The notes: generated by a model from the letters alone, not told the origin. Positions 7,014 to 17,600 are shown, numbered from the stretch's first letter. The stretch: 64,000 nt of DNA from Gammaproteobacteria bacterium (GCA_009937615.1 JAACFB010000004.1:1-64000), one strand, 5' to 3'. Numbers and translations are program-made.

Positions 7014-10000
7014 ATGTATACCAAGTTTCGCAAGATTTCGATGTCGACCCTTGTCGCAGTGCTGATCGTCACGATCGGGCTGGCAGAGGCCGATGACACG
7101 GATGTCTACACGAACCCGGGGTCGAGCCTGCCCGAGAACAGCGAGCCCATGGTCATGTTCTCGCTCGACTACCGGCCGAACCTGGCGGCGAGGGCCTGCA
7201 GCAAAGGAGCCTGCGACACGCTGATCGCCGAGGGATACATGGCGCCGACCGGTCCGTACACGTTTTTCGACGTGCTGCGCGGCGCTTTGCGCAAGGTATT
7301 CGATCCGCTCGAGGACGTCCGGGTCGGGTTAATGATCAATCACGATAACTCTACGGATTGCGTCGGCTACGGTCGAACGGGCTGCAGCAACGGCGGGTAC
7401 ATCGCGCTGGGTTTCGAGATGTTCGAGGAAAACGACGTTAACGGAGCCAAGGCTCGTTTTCATAAGACGCTTGAATCGATCCCGACACCGGGTGGAAATC
7501 TCAGCCACTCGTACCAGGGCAAGGAAATGTTTTTCGAGTTTTTTCGCTACCTGACCGGTCAGGGCGTCTACAACGCGCACAACGGCTACACCGACTTCGG
7601 CACGAAGAACACCTACAACCTGGATAAAGACTTTCCGGCGATCGCCTGGGATACCGGGATCGAAGGGGAATCGGAGTCCATACCGAAGTATGAGTCCCCT
7701 TTCGAGGAGGCGAGCGAGTGCTCGAAGGTTTTTACTGTCAACATGCTGTTCCAGGTGTCCAACCAGGATGACGATTCTGACGCAGCGATCGCATCTCCGG
7801 TCGAGTTTGGCGGATTCGGTTCGCCGCAGCGGCAATTTGCCGACGTCATCCAGTATCTGAACGATGCGGATCTTGGGAATGGCAGCTACGGTGTAATCCC
7901 AGCGTTCGAAGACAAACAAAATGTCATCTCATACTTTCTTGTTGATCCGCGTTTCATTAATACGACGACCACAGGATATGCACGTGCAGGCGGCACTGGC
8001 GTACCGCTCCCGCTTAGCGAAAACCCCGACGACCTCGTCACGACGCTGCAGGAGGTTTTTCGCCAGATTCTCAGCGTCAGCACGACGTATGTCGCCGCAT
8101 CGGTGCCCGTCAATGTATTCAATCGGGCCGAGGTCACGGACAACGTATATATCGCCCTGTTCCAAATCGATGGCGAGTCGAAGCCTTACTGGGTCGGCAA
8201 CGTCAAGAAGTTCAGGTTGCAGGGCGCGAATGACTCGTCCGCGACGGCGACACTGCTCGACGCGACTGGGGAACCGGCGGTTGCGGCGGATGGCCGTATC
8301 CGTTTTGATGCGCTGTCGTACTGGACCGTGCCTGACACACTGCCGCCCGCCAATGTTGTTCTCGGTGAAGTTGACGGCCGCGACGGACGCGTCGTGGCAC
8401 GCGGCGGCGCAGGACAAAGAATTCCCGGTTTTCTGAGTGGCAGCCCCCACGAGGCAAATGGTCTTGGCGGCCGCACGATATACTACGACAAGACATCGTC
8501 GAGCCTCGCCCCGCTCAATGTGGATTCGGCAACGGCGACTGATCTGCAGCCGGACTTCGACGTAGCCACGACAACCGAGGCAGCGGCTCTCATCGCGTAT
8601 GCGCGCGGCCTGGATATCGATGATCTGGACAAGGATTCTGAGCGCAACGAGGCTCGAGAGTGGCTATTCGGCGATGCGCTGCATTCCAGGCCGCTGCCGC
8701 TTAATTACGGTTCGATGGGTGGCTACACCGACCCGTCTAATTCGGCCATTTACGTGGCCGTTGCATCCAATGACGGCATGCTGCGAATGATCCGCAATAC
8801 CCAGGCAAGCGGCGGCGAGAGTGGCGAGGAAGTCTGGGCATTCATGCCGCGCGCGGCGATGGGGGCGCAGAAAGTGCTGCGCGCCAACGGCAGCGGCATG
8901 CCGCATCCGTATACGGTTGACGGAGCTCCCGCTGCACTGTTTCTGGACAGGAAGAATGACGGCTCAATCGATTCGGGTGACGGTGACCGGGTATACATGT
9001 ACGTCGGCATGCGCAGGGGTGGGAAAGCGTATTATGCGCTGGATGTGACGGACCCTGAGCGTCCGGCGTTGATGTGGACGATCAATAAAGGCGGTGATTT
9101 TGCCGAGCTTGGCTACACGTTCTCCAACCCGCGCGTAGCTCTCGTCGCGTCGGCGGGCGGTCCGCGGCCCGTGATCATGTTTGCGGGTGGATACGACCTG
9201 AACAAGGACGCCCGGGGCGTCGTCGGCACAAACGATGCCGAAGGCAACGCGATCTATGTCGTCGATGCAGAAACAGGCGAGCTGGTCTGGAAAGCTCGCG
9301 GCGGCTCGGGCGGCGGGAGCACCACGGTGTTCGAGCACTCAGGCCTTGTCGATAGCATTCCGTCGACGCTGTCTGTCGGTGATACTGACGGCGATGGCCT
9401 CGCCGACCGCATCGTCGTCGGCGACACGGGCGGCAATGTATGGCGTGCCGATATCCAGGGCAAGGATACGTCGAACTGGTCGTTGAGCCTGCTGGCTTCC
9501 CTGGGGAGGCACTCGTCGGGGGCCGATGGTATCGCGACCGACCGGCGTTTCTTCCATCGCCCGGACCTGGTGCCAAGCAAGGATGGCAACGGGCTGTTCG
9601 ATGCCGTCGTCATCGGCTCCGGTAATCGCGCCGATCCGCTGGACGCCGGTGGGATGACAACCAATTTCACCTACATGATTAAGGATCGTCGTACGGCCGC
9701 CGGCAGCGGGGTTGACACCGGGCTGCAACATGTCGATTTCGGTGATGTAACCAGTAATTGCCTGCAGAGCGAGGGCGGCTGCGTTGTTAATCTGACTAAC
9801 GGCTGGCGGCTGCGCCTCGAAGACCCGGGCGAGAAAGTTCTGGCTACACCGCTGACGCTGACCGGCAAGATCTTTTTCACGACGTACCTGCCGCACTCAG
9901 AGACTACTTCCCCTTGCTCGCCATCTGAAGGCACCGGCCGGCTGTACGCGGTGTCCCTGCAGGACGCCAAATCAGTGATTAATTACGACAGCAGCGATGA

Positions 10001-10193
10001 CGATTCTGACAATCCCGATGAGGCCACGACGAAAGCTGATCGCAGCGTCGAACTGCAGTCACTGGGTATTCCGGCCGAAGTTGTCTCGGTGCCGCCTAAC
10101 AAGATCCTGCGGCCTGACCTGCAGATCGACAACGTCAACGCAACGACCCGCTGGCGCACATACTGGTACCTGCAGGAAGACTCGGACCTGTAG
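7014..10193 (+). CDS. pilY1: PilY1-type pilus tip protein without a MIDAS motif (cluster 1)
   Basis: A secreted protein of 1059 residues with a signal peptide (residues 1-26). The C-terminal half is the PilY1 beta-propeller, with EVWAFMPRA and VYVGMRRGGKAYYALDVTDP, and an EF-hand-like calcium loop DTDGDGLADRIV near residue 789. The N-terminal third aligns with von Willebrand A domains of PilY1, but where DxSxS is expected it reads DYRPN (52-56), and the later TDGEP is also replaced. ATG 7014 has a purine-rich upstream AGAGAGAA; an in-frame TTG at 6987 is less likely. It would sit at the pilus tip, affecting adhesion or retraction. Confidence 0.87.
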   Translation: MYTKFRKISMSTLVAVLIVTIGLAEADDTDVYTNPGSSLPENSEPMVMFSLDYRPNLAARACSKGACDTLIAEGYMAPTGPYTFFDVLRGALRKVFDPLEDVRVGLMINHDNSTDCVGYGRTGCSNGGYIALGFEMFEENDVNGAKARFHKTLESIPTPGGNLSHSYQGKEMFFEFFRYLTGQGVYNAHNGYTDFGTKNTYNLDKDFPAIAWDTGIEGESESIPKYESPFEEASECSKVFTVNMLFQVSNQDDDSDAAIASPVEFGGFGSPQRQFADVIQYLNDADLGNGSYGVIPAFEDKQNVISYFLVDPRFINTTTTGYARAGGTGVPLPLSENPDDLVTTLQEVFRQILSVSTTYVAASVPVNVFNRAEVTDNVYIALFQIDGESKPYWVGNVKKFRLQGANDSSATATLLDATGEPAVAADGRIRFDALSYWTVPDTLPPANVVLGEVDGRDGRVVARGGAGQRIPGFLSGSPHEANGLGGRTIYYDKTSSSLAPLNVDSATATDLQPDFDVATTTEAAALIAYARGLDIDDLDKDSERNEAREWLFGDALHSRPLPLNYGSMGGYTDPSNSAIYVAVASNDGMLRMIRNTQASGGESGEEVWAFMPRAAMGAQKVLRANGSGMPHPYTVDGAPAALFLDRKNDGSIDSGDGDRVYMYVGMRRGGKAYYALDVTDPERPALMWTINKGGDFAELGYTFSNPRVALVASAGGPRPVIMFAGGYDLNKDARGVVGTNDAEGNAIYVVDAETGELVWKARGGSGGGSTTVFEHSGLVDSIPSTLSVGDTDGDGLADRIVVGDTGGNVWRADIQGKDTSNWSLSLLASLGRHSSGADGIATDRRFFHRPDLVPSKDGNGLFDAVVIGSGNRADPLDAGGMTTNFTYMIKDRRTAAGSGVDTGLQHVDFGDVTSNCLQSEGGCVVNLTNGWRLRLEDPGEKVLATPLTLTGKIFFTTYLPHSETTSPCSPSEGTGRLYAVSLQDAKSVINYDSSDDDSDNPDEATTKADRSVELQSLGIPAEVVSVPPNKILRPDLQIDNVNATTRWRTYWYLQEDSDL

Positions 10194-10233
10194 CCCTCGC
10201 TGCCGCCCCGAGCGCATTAAAAGGATTACGACG

Positions 10234-10692
10234 ATGGATTTGAAAGCGATACACCGAAACTCACAACGCGGCGTCACGTTACTGGAGTTGCTGATCGTGG
10301 TCACGATTGTTGCGATCATCTCGGCATTTGCCTATCCCTCTTACATGGAGCATATCGTGAGCGCAAAGCGGACCGTAGCGGCTTCGGCCCTGCTGCAGGT
10401 TGCCGACCGTCAGCAGCAGTTCTTTATGGACAACAAACAATATGCAAACGACCTGACGGACCTCGGCCTGGCGGCAAACCCATTGGTGCTGTCGGATGAC
10501 GGGATGCCTGCAGCGGCAGGCGATGGCGACAGCGTCTACTCGATTTCGCTATCCAATGTGACCGCGACGACCTACACGGTTACGGCGGCACCTTTACATG
10601 GCCAGCTATCGAGGGATACGGCGTGCGGCAGCCTGACGATTACCCAGGCGGGCGTCAAAGGCAGTAGCGCCGGGGGTGGTGACTGCTGGTGA
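10234..10692 (+). CDS. pilE: Type IV pilus minor pilin PilE (cluster 1)
   Basis: A 152-residue prepilin: leader ending SQRG, mature VTLLELLIVVTIVAIISAFAYPSY, then the KRTVAASALLQVADRQQQFFMDN region and a C-terminal cysteine pair (TACG…GDCW), the usual PilE pattern. AAAAGGA precedes ATG 10234. The frame extends upstream through the pilY1 end without a start that fits. It is the last gene of cluster 1, followed by a terminator. Confidence 0.88.
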   Translation: MDLKAIHRNSQRGVTLLELLIVVTIVAIISAFAYPSYMEHIVSAKRTVAASALLQVADRQQQFFMDNKQYANDLTDLGLAANPLVLSDDGMPAAAGDGDSVYSISLSNVTATTYTVTAAPLHGQLSRDTACGSLTITQAGVKGSSAGGGDCW

Positions 10693-10708
10693 CCGGGCGA
10701 GCCTTTGC

Positions 10709-10737
10709 AAAAAAGCCGCCATAAGGCGGCTTTTTTT
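10709..10737. terminator. Bidirectional terminator between pilE and rpsT
   Basis: AAAAGCCGCC (10711-10720) pairs with GGCGGCTTTT (10725-10734) around ATAA, with A's on the left and T's on the right. It ends cluster 1 on the plus strand and rpsT on the minus strand. Confidence 0.85.
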
Positions 10738-10766
10738 CTGATTCAGTGCGCCCGGGTTGAATACGG

Positions 10767-11033
10767 TCAGGCAGCGAGCGCCTTGACGCGCTTGTTGAGG
10801 CGGCTCTTGTGGCGCGCGGCCTTGTTCTTCGTGACGAGGCCTTTGTTGATCATGCTGTCGATGACCGGTACAGCTTCCTTGTAGGCCCCTACGGCTGCGT
10901 CCTTATCGCCGGCATCGCAGGCTTTGACGACATTCTTTATCTTTGTGCGCATCATGGACCGCAACCCCATGTTGTGTTTTCGGGTCTTTTCTGCCTGCCG
11001 GGCGCGCTTCCTGGCTGATTTGATATTTGCCAC
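10767..11033 (-). CDS. rpsT: 30S ribosomal protein S20
   Basis: An 88-residue basic protein, MANIKSARKRARQAEKTRKHN at the start and KSRLNKRVKALAA at the end, matching S20 over its whole length. It binds 16S rRNA in the small subunit body. It is transcribed alone and divergently from murJ, as in Pseudomonas and enterobacteria. Confidence 0.97.
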   Translation of the reverse strand: MANIKSARKRARQAEKTRKHNMGLRSMMRTKIKNVVKACDAGDKDAAVGAYKEAVPVIDSMINKGLVTKNKAARHKSRLNKRVKALAA

Positions 11034-11152
11034 TGGTGGTTACCGTGTCCTGCTTTCAAAGAGCCGCGTATTATTCGTGCCCGGGCAGGCATTGTCAATG
11101 AATAACCTGCAACTCTTCCGGGGCGTCCTTTTGGGCTAAACTCGGTAGCCCT

Positions 11153-12733
11153 ATGAACACTGAACAAACATCCGGCCGCCGCCTGATCAAAACGACGTCG
11201 ATAGTCAGCGGCATGACGCTGTTATCCCGTATTCTCGGCCTGGTCAGGGACGCCGTCTTCGCCCGCTATTTCAGCACCTCGCTGGTCATGGATGCCTTCC
11301 TGGTAGCCAACCGCATCCCGAACATGTTGCGGCGGTTTTTTGCTGAGGGCGCATTTTCACAGGGTTTCGTTCCAGTAATGGCGCGCTACCGGGAACGGCA
11401 CGACCACGACGAAGCGCGCGAGTTCGTCGACGCCGTGGCCGGCACCTTCGGGATCATCCTTTTTCTCGTGACTTTGGTCGGCGTCATCGCGGCGCCGGTA
11501 CTCGTCGCCATCGTCGCGCCCGGCTTCATCGGGGACGACGGCCGTTTCGAGATCGCCACGCTGATGCTTCGGTTCACGTTTCCTTATCTTTTCTTCGTGT
11601 CGCTGACCGCATTCGCCGGCGCGATTCTGAACACCTACGAGCGCTTCGGAGTGCCGGCCTTCACGCCCGTTATTCTGAATGTCGTTCTGATTGGCTGCGC
11701 CGTCTGGTTATCGCCGTTACTCGATGAGCCCGCCATGGCGCTCGCCTATGCCGTTTTCATAGCGGGACTCTTGCAGCTGCTGTTCCAGATCCCGTTCCTG
11801 CTGCGCATCCACGCGCTGCCGCGGCCCAAATGGGCATTGGCGCACAAGGGGGTCCGCCGCGTTATGACCCTGATGCTGCCGGCGATTTTCGGGTCGTCGG
11901 TCGCGCAGGTAAACGTATTGATCGGCGGCATCATTGCTTCGATGCTGGGGGTCGGCAAGATCAGTTTGCTGTATTACTCGGATCGGCTCATGGAGTTTCC
12001 ACTGGGACTGTTCGGCATCGCGTTGGCGACGGTGACGCTGCCGTATCTGTCGCGCCAATACGCGAACGAATCGCTTGAAGCGTTTTCAGCGACGATCGAC
12101 TGGTCGATGAAACTCGTGCTTTTGATCGCGTTACCGGCAGCGATTGGGCTCATCGTTTTGGCCGAACCGCTGGTCGCAACGATATTCTATGGCGGCGCGT
12201 TCACTAACGACGACGTGCGCATGACGGCGCTTGCGCTGCGGGCGTTCGCGGTCGGCCTGATCGGTTTCTCTTACGTCAAGATACTTGCCCCGGCGTATTT
12301 CGCCCGCGAGGATACGCGTACGCCGGTTCGTATCGGGCTGATCGCACTCGGGGTGAATTTCGTTCTCAGCATCAGCCTGGCATGGTATCTGACGGCAATC
12401 GAGTTCGCCGGCAGCCATGCTGGTCTCGCGCTCGCGATTTCCGTGGCCGCGTTGCTCAATGCGCTGCTGCTATACCGAGGCTTGAAACGCGACGGCATTG
12501 TCCGGCACTCCCCGGGCTGGAAAAAGCTGCTGCTGCAGGTCGGCGTCGCGAACGCCGTCATGTGGGGAATTCTCGACTGGCTCAATCATCCTCTCGCGTG
12601 GTGGCTCGATGTGGATGCGCTGACGCGGATTGGCTGGCTTGCCCTGTGCGTGACCGGCGGAGCCGCGGTGTATTTTCTGGTCCTGTTGTCGCTGGGAATG
12701 CGGCCGTCGAACTTCATGATGAGGCCCCACTGA
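11153..12733 (+). CDS. murJ: Lipid II flippase MurJ
   Basis: A MATE-like inner-membrane protein of 526 residues with about 14 membrane segments, which moves lipid II to the periplasmic face for peptidoglycan synthesis. Hallmarks: SRILGLVRDAVFARYFS near 25-41, the RRFFAEGAFSQGFVPV segment near 61-76 and IASMLGVGKISLLYYSDRL near 262. The next gene, ribF, starts one base after its stop. Confidence 0.96.
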   Translation: MNTEQTSGRRLIKTTSIVSGMTLLSRILGLVRDAVFARYFSTSLVMDAFLVANRIPNMLRRFFAEGAFSQGFVPVMARYRERHDHDEAREFVDAVAGTFGIILFLVTLVGVIAAPVLVAIVAPGFIGDDGRFEIATLMLRFTFPYLFFVSLTAFAGAILNTYERFGVPAFTPVILNVVLIGCAVWLSPLLDEPAMALAYAVFIAGLLQLLFQIPFLLRIHALPRPKWALAHKGVRRVMTLMLPAIFGSSVAQVNVLIGGIIASMLGVGKISLLYYSDRLMEFPLGLFGIALATVTLPYLSRQYANESLEAFSATIDWSMKLVLLIALPAAIGLIVLAEPLVATIFYGGAFTNDDVRMTALALRAFAVGLIGFSYVKILAPAYFAREDTRTPVRIGLIALGVNFVLSISLAWYLTAIEFAGSHAGLALAISVAALLNALLLYRGLKRDGIVRHSPGWKKLLLQVGVANAVMWGILDWLNHPLAWWLDVDALTRIGWLALCVTGGAAVYFLVLLSLGMRPSNFMMRPH

Positions 12734-12734
12734 C

Positions 12735-13676
12735 GTGCACCTGGTACGCCATTTAGACGATATGCCGTTCGACAGCCTTCGGCGAGGCAGCGTTGTCACG
12801 ATCGGCGCTTACGATGGCCTGCATCTCGGTCATCAGCAGCTGCTCGATCGAGTCATCGCCGCATCGAAAGCGCGTGGGCTGCCGGCCATCGTCATGAGTT
12901 TCGAGCCTACGCCGAAGGAGTTTTTTGGAAAAGACAGTCCGCCGGCTCGGCTGATGCGGTTCCGTGAGAAGTACGACGCGCTCGCCTCTCGTGGCATTGA
13001 CCTCTTTTACTGCCCGCGCTTCGATGGCCAGATGCGCGACATTTCGGCGGATGATTTCCTGCGTCGTATCATGATTCACGGATTGTGCGCGCGGCATGTC
13101 GTCGTGGGTGACGACTTTCAGTTCGCGCGCAGACGAGAGGGCACGATTGAGCACCTGCAGCGAGCCAGTGTCGCGTTGAAATATGACGTCGAACGTGTCG
13201 CCAGTATCGTTGTCGACGGTGTGCGCGTAAGCAGCACCGCGGTTCGCGAGGCGCTTTGGAGCGGCGAGATGCAGCAGGCATCCGCGCTGTTGGGAAGGGC
13301 GTACAGCATGTCCGGCAAAATTGTGCGCGGTGAGAACGTCGGCCGGTCGCTGGGCTATCCGACTGCCAACGTTGATCTTCGGCGCCGCCAAAGTCCGGTC
13401 ATGGGCATTTTCGCAGCGCGCGTGCGCGGGCTTGCGGGCGGAACAAGAGACGCGGTCGCAAGCGTCGGAACCCGGCCGACCTTCGACGGCACCAAGCCTA
13501 TCCTTGAAGTTCATATTTTTGACTTCGACGAGGACATCTACGGCGAATATATTCATGTCGATTTCATTGCGCGCCTGCGAGGGCAGGAAAAATACGCGCG
13601 GATTGAGGACCTGGTTGCGCAAATGCACCGAGACGCTGACAATGCGAAGGCGGCTCTGGCTGCCGCTGCGGCCTGA
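12735..13676 (+). CDS. ribF: Bifunctional riboflavin kinase / FAD synthetase RibF
   Basis: This enzyme makes FMN and then FAD from riboflavin. The N-terminal adenylyltransferase shows GAYDGLHLGHQ (24-34) and VSSTAVREAL (165-174). The C-terminal kinase shows GRSLGYPTANVD (203-214) and the Glu of LEVHIFDF. Length 313 is normal. The start is GTG 12735, directly after the murJ stop. In most gammaproteobacteria ileS follows; here lspA follows after 12 bases. Confidence 0.96.
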   Translation: MHLVRHLDDMPFDSLRRGSVVTIGAYDGLHLGHQQLLDRVIAASKARGLPAIVMSFEPTPKEFFGKDSPPARLMRFREKYDALASRGIDLFYCPRFDGQMRDISADDFLRRIMIHGLCARHVVVGDDFQFARRREGTIEHLQRASVALKYDVERVASIVVDGVRVSSTAVREALWSGEMQQASALLGRAYSMSGKIVRGENVGRSLGYPTANVDLRRRQSPVMGIFAARVRGLAGGTRDAVASVGTRPTFDGTKPILEVHIFDFDEDIYGEYIHVDFIARLRGQEKYARIEDLVAQMHRDADNAKAALAAAAA

Positions 13677-13688
13677 AAGGATGAATAC

Positions 13689-14192
13689 GTGACAGAAAAA
13701 ACCAGCACCGGTACGGGCCGTTACATCGCTTGGCTGAGTGTGGCCATCGTCATTATTGCCGCCGACCAGGTGACCAAGTGGGCAATCGTGGAGTGGGTCG
13801 ATCTGTACGGAAGAGTGCCGATCAATTCATTCATCAACCTGACTCACCAGCAAAACACGGGCGCGGCATTCAGTTTTCTTGCGGGCGCCTCGGGGTGGCA
13901 GCGCTGGTTCTTCGTCGTGCTGGCGACGCTGGTTTCAGGCGTTATCCTCGTTTGGCTGTGGCGGATCCGTAGGGAAGGGCCGGTCGTGCTGATGGGCGGG
14001 CTGGCACTGGTACTTGGCGGGGCCATCGGCAACTTGATTGATCGTGCGCGCGTCGGCTACGTTACGGACTTCTTCCAGGTCTGGTTCGGGGGCTGGGCCT
14101 TTCCGTCATTCAACGTTGCGGACGCGGCCATCACGGTCGGCGCGGCGCTGCTGATCATCGACGCAATCTTTATCAGCGGCAAGAAGGAATGA
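13689..14192 (+). CDS. lspA: Lipoprotein signal peptidase LspA (signal peptidase II)
   Basis: An inner-membrane aspartyl protease that cleaves the signal peptide of diacylglyceryl-prolipoproteins. Four membrane segments; catalytic Asp candidates are D127 (in VTDFF) and D145 (in FNVAD), with NLIDR at 115-119. Its substrates probably include the lipobox proteins at 33583, 48410 and 60921. The start is GTG 13689 with AAAGGA upstream. 167 residues. Confidence 0.95.
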   Translation: MTEKTSTGTGRYIAWLSVAIVIIAADQVTKWAIVEWVDLYGRVPINSFINLTHQQNTGAAFSFLAGASGWQRWFFVVLATLVSGVILVWLWRIRREGPVVLMGGLALVLGGAIGNLIDRARVGYVTDFFQVWFGGWAFPSFNVADAAITVGAALLIIDAIFISGKKE

Positions 14193-14228
14193 CCGGAGCC
14201 AGGTCGGACACGATTTCGCTGGATGAGT

Positions 14229-14249
14229 TGCCCGATTCGAGATCGGGCA
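14229..14249. terminator. Hairpin shared by lspA and the convergent pilE (cluster 2)
   Basis: TGCCCGAT (14229-14236) pairs with ATCGGGCA (14242-14249) around a five-base loop, in the gap between two convergent genes. There is no clear T-run on either side, so termination is inferred from position. Confidence 0.45.
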
Positions 14250-14250
14250 G

Positions 14251-14691
14251 CTAGCGCGTGCGTGTCCAGCAATCGGTATCGGGCGCCGAGGTCTTGCGGC
14301 CGCGGCCGTCGATATTGAATGTCAGGCACTTGCCGGCCTCGGCACCACCGTCCTGGTAGGTAGCGGTTGCCGTGAAGTCATTAGCGGTGGCGCCCGTGAC
14401 GGTAGCCGAGTACGCCCCGGAGTCGGTGAGCTGCGGACTGTCGTAGCCGAGCTCGCCCATCGTGCCGTAACGGTTATTCTGCAGATAAAACCGCTCCTGG
14501 TTCTGCGCAATCTCGAGCAAGATCGCTTTCGCTTCCGTGCGCTTCGAGCGCTCGACAAATGCGCGATAACTCGGATAGCCAACCGCAGCAAGAATCCCGA
14601 TGATCACGACGACGATCAGCAGCTCCACGAGGGTGACGCCACGCATTTTCTGAACCATCCTGGGAGCTTTCTTAATGATCGCGTGCATCAT
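14251..14691 (-). CDS. pilE: Type IV pilus minor pilin PilE (cluster 2)
   Basis: A prepilin of 146 residues. The mature start VTLVELLIVVVIIGILAAVGY follows a leader ending QKMRG. The body has KRTEAKAILLEIAQNQERFYLQNNRYG and a C-terminal cysteine pair. ATG 14691 overlaps the pilY1 stop as ATGA and has AGGA eight bases upstream, so it is preferred over the ATG at 14712. It is the last gene of cluster 2, paralogous to pilE at 10234. Confidence 0.88.
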   Translation of the reverse strand: MMHAIIKKAPRMVQKMRGVTLVELLIVVVIIGILAAVGYPSYRAFVERSKRTEAKAILLEIAQNQERFYLQNNRYGTMGELGYDSPQLTDSGAYSATVTGATANDFTATATYQDGGAEAGKCLTFNIDGRGRKTSAPDTDCWTRTR

Positions 14692-17600
14692 TGAATACCG
14701 TCCTGTGTCCAAAGTGTACGTACCGGATTATTGGCGAACCCGGGATCGAAACATTCCACGCCGACACAACCGAGCGGTGGCGGTGTGCAAGCTGCGCCCT
14801 CGCAGTCGGGATCGTCCGCGCTCGGGAACAGGATCGTCGGCGTCGGCGCGATGCCGCCCTGCTGCAGCGTCGTGCTCCGCGCGTCGTCCGCCTCTTCCGG
14901 GCTCAGTGCCTCAAGGTTTGCAGTGACGGGGTCACCGTTCAGCGCGCTCATCCGATACAGGAAGTTTGTGCCGCGGCCGGCCGTGCAGCTCACTGCGGCT
15001 TCCGAGTCCGGCGAAAAAGCGACGAAGAAGATCTGATTATCGAATGTCAGCGAATCTGCCAGGACTTTCTGATTGTACGGTAGCGTGAATTTCCAGCCCC
15101 GGTCGTTGGCCGTTATAACGGTCTGCGTTTGACCGCTGACTTCGACGAGATCGTCATCCGTAATAATCGGGTAGTTGTCGTAAGCCGACTGCGGCAACTG
15201 GTTGAACACATCGCCGTCCCTGATCGAGAAGAAACGATCCGATGCATCTAAATCGAAGGGATGTGCCCGGTAGCCGGAGCCGATGCTGACAGATATAAAT
15301 CGGCGCTGCTGGTTGTTATCCGTGATAAGCGAAATGTCGGGCGCATTGTAGAATCGGCGAGTGTCTGCCGCTGCCGGCGTGGCGAGACCCTCCGCGCCCA
15401 GCCTGGCAATCACTCCGCCCGTCACAAGGGTCGCGGGCGCCTGGCCATTGAATACATCGAAGCGCCAGACCTGTCCGCCGAGATCGCTGGCATACATGCG
15501 ATCTGCAAAGCCGTCGCCGCTGAAGTCAATGACGCGGATTTCGTTCGGCATGGCCCGGGTCATGTTCGTGACCACCAGGTCCGCGTTGAGATCGGCGCCG
15601 GCACGCCACAGCTCGGCACCCGTCTTCAGGTCCAGCATGTGCACGCCTGCGCCCGTAACGTCAGGGCTGACGGGATGACTGCTCGTATCGTGCACCGTGT
15701 TGTAACCGCCACCGATGACAACAACTGCCTTGTCGGTATTCTGGGTAACCGATCCGACATCGATGCGGGCAATAACCGGTGATGACCAGCTTTCGCCGAA
15801 CTCGGGCAAATTCGCGTTCCATAGCAGACGTGGAGAGTTTCTGTCGGTGACGTCGAGGGAGTAGTAGTTGCTGCCGCCGCGGCGCATGCCGAAGATCAAC
15901 TGGACGAAGTCACCATCCGCCGACTCGATAATGCCGTCGCGATCAACGTCCTTGACGATGGGCACAATGTTGCCGTCGATGCCATATTGTTTGTACTTCG
16001 AATTCGGATCGAAATACAGGCGGGTCAGGTTCGAAAGCAGCCGTTTCGGAATAAATGCCCAAAGTTCTTCCCCGGAGTCGCCATCGAAAGCGTGCAGGTA
16101 GCCATCGTTCGTTGCCGTAAACACGACGACATCGGGATTCTGCGCGTCACCGCCGTAGACGACCGTGGCGGGTTGCGAGTGCAGGGGATCGCCCATGGCC
16201 TTACGAACCGTCGTCGCCGGATCGCCGTCCTCGTCGCGCAGGTCTGCACCGCGGGCCCAGTCAATGAGCTCGGCCATCTCGGGCTCACCATCGGCGCCGG
16301 TCAGGCCGAAGTCGGCCGGGATCAATGACGTCGTCAACGGCGTGACACTATTTGCTGCGCTGGTCAGATCATTGCCGCTGTTGTTGGTGTACAAATTCCT
16401 TGCGGCCGGCGCAGGTAGCTGTTGTGCGGCGCCGCCGAGCAACACGTTATTGCCGTCCGGACCGCCCGTGGTCCACTCGCTCGTCGCCGAGTCCAGGAAG
16501 AAGCCCGTGGCAGGGTCGACTGCATTGGCGCCGTTGGCGTCTACGATCTGCCCGTCCGTAATGCGATATTTCTTCAAATTGCCCGGCCAGTGCGCCTTCG
16601 CCTTGGCGCCGAACGTCGTGATGTACAGGTCGTTGAGATTTTGCGTCCGGTTGAATGTATTAACTGAAACTGCCGGCGCCGAGAAGGACAACGAGCGATC
16701 GCTTATCTCGCCAATAATCGATAACAGGGTCCTGGTCAACGAGGCAACGTCATTGGCCTGGAAATAGCGGCCGCCGGAATCGTCCGCGGTTTCCTGGAGA
16801 ATCGGCAGGTCGATATCGAATCCGATCGTGTGCGTCGTGACGAGCTGATCGCCATCGGCGATCGTATCGACGTCTTGCACCGACAGGTACTCTGCAATGT
16901 CGTCGAGGCACTGCCCGCCCTCTGGGAGCACCTCACCATCGCAGCCGGCGTAGCCCAAAGCACTACCGAAATTGGGCAAGTTTCCGACAAGCCCGGTTGT
17001 CTCCTCATCCCGTCGTGGTTCGCCGTCGGTCAGGAGAACGTTGTAGTTCTTTGAACAGACGCCCCAGTCGGGTTGCTGATAGACCGCGGGATCCGACGAG
17101 GCGAGGGCGCTCGAGTCCGACTTCGATGTGCCGTCAATTTCGCCGCTGCCGTAATAGGCGGGCATGCCTCGCCAGTAAAGTGCGGCCTCGTACATCGTTT
17201 CGGACAACGGCGTCCATCTTTCAATCGCCAGAAGCCTGATCGTGTCGAGCACCTGCTGACGGTTCTGATCGAGATCCGTCATGCCCAATATAACCGGGCC
17301 ACCGTCATCAAAGTTGAATTTCATGATTCCGACATTGATATTTTCGACGGAGCTCAAAACTTTCGTCGCCACATCTTTAACGATGTCGATCTTCGAAAAT
17401 ACGTCCGTTTGGGGATTGTTCTTCCAGTTCAGATAATTCCCCGTGTAGACCGTGTAGCTGATATGACGCGGTGAGCTGCCCCAGGCAACTTCCTCTTTCG
17501 CGTTATTCGTGAAAAGGTTGTCCAGGTTGCTGCCGGTCGAGGCCCAGAGACGAGTTCCGTCGGTGCCGTCGCCGTGGATACCCGAGTCCGTTAGGCACTC

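Noticed and set aside
9339-9896. 185-codon antisense frame within pilY1
   Set aside because: No start site or family motif; shadow of the pilY1 coding pattern.
12753-13628. 291-codon antisense frame over ribF
   Set aside because: Mirror of the ribF reading frame; ribF has all its motifs.
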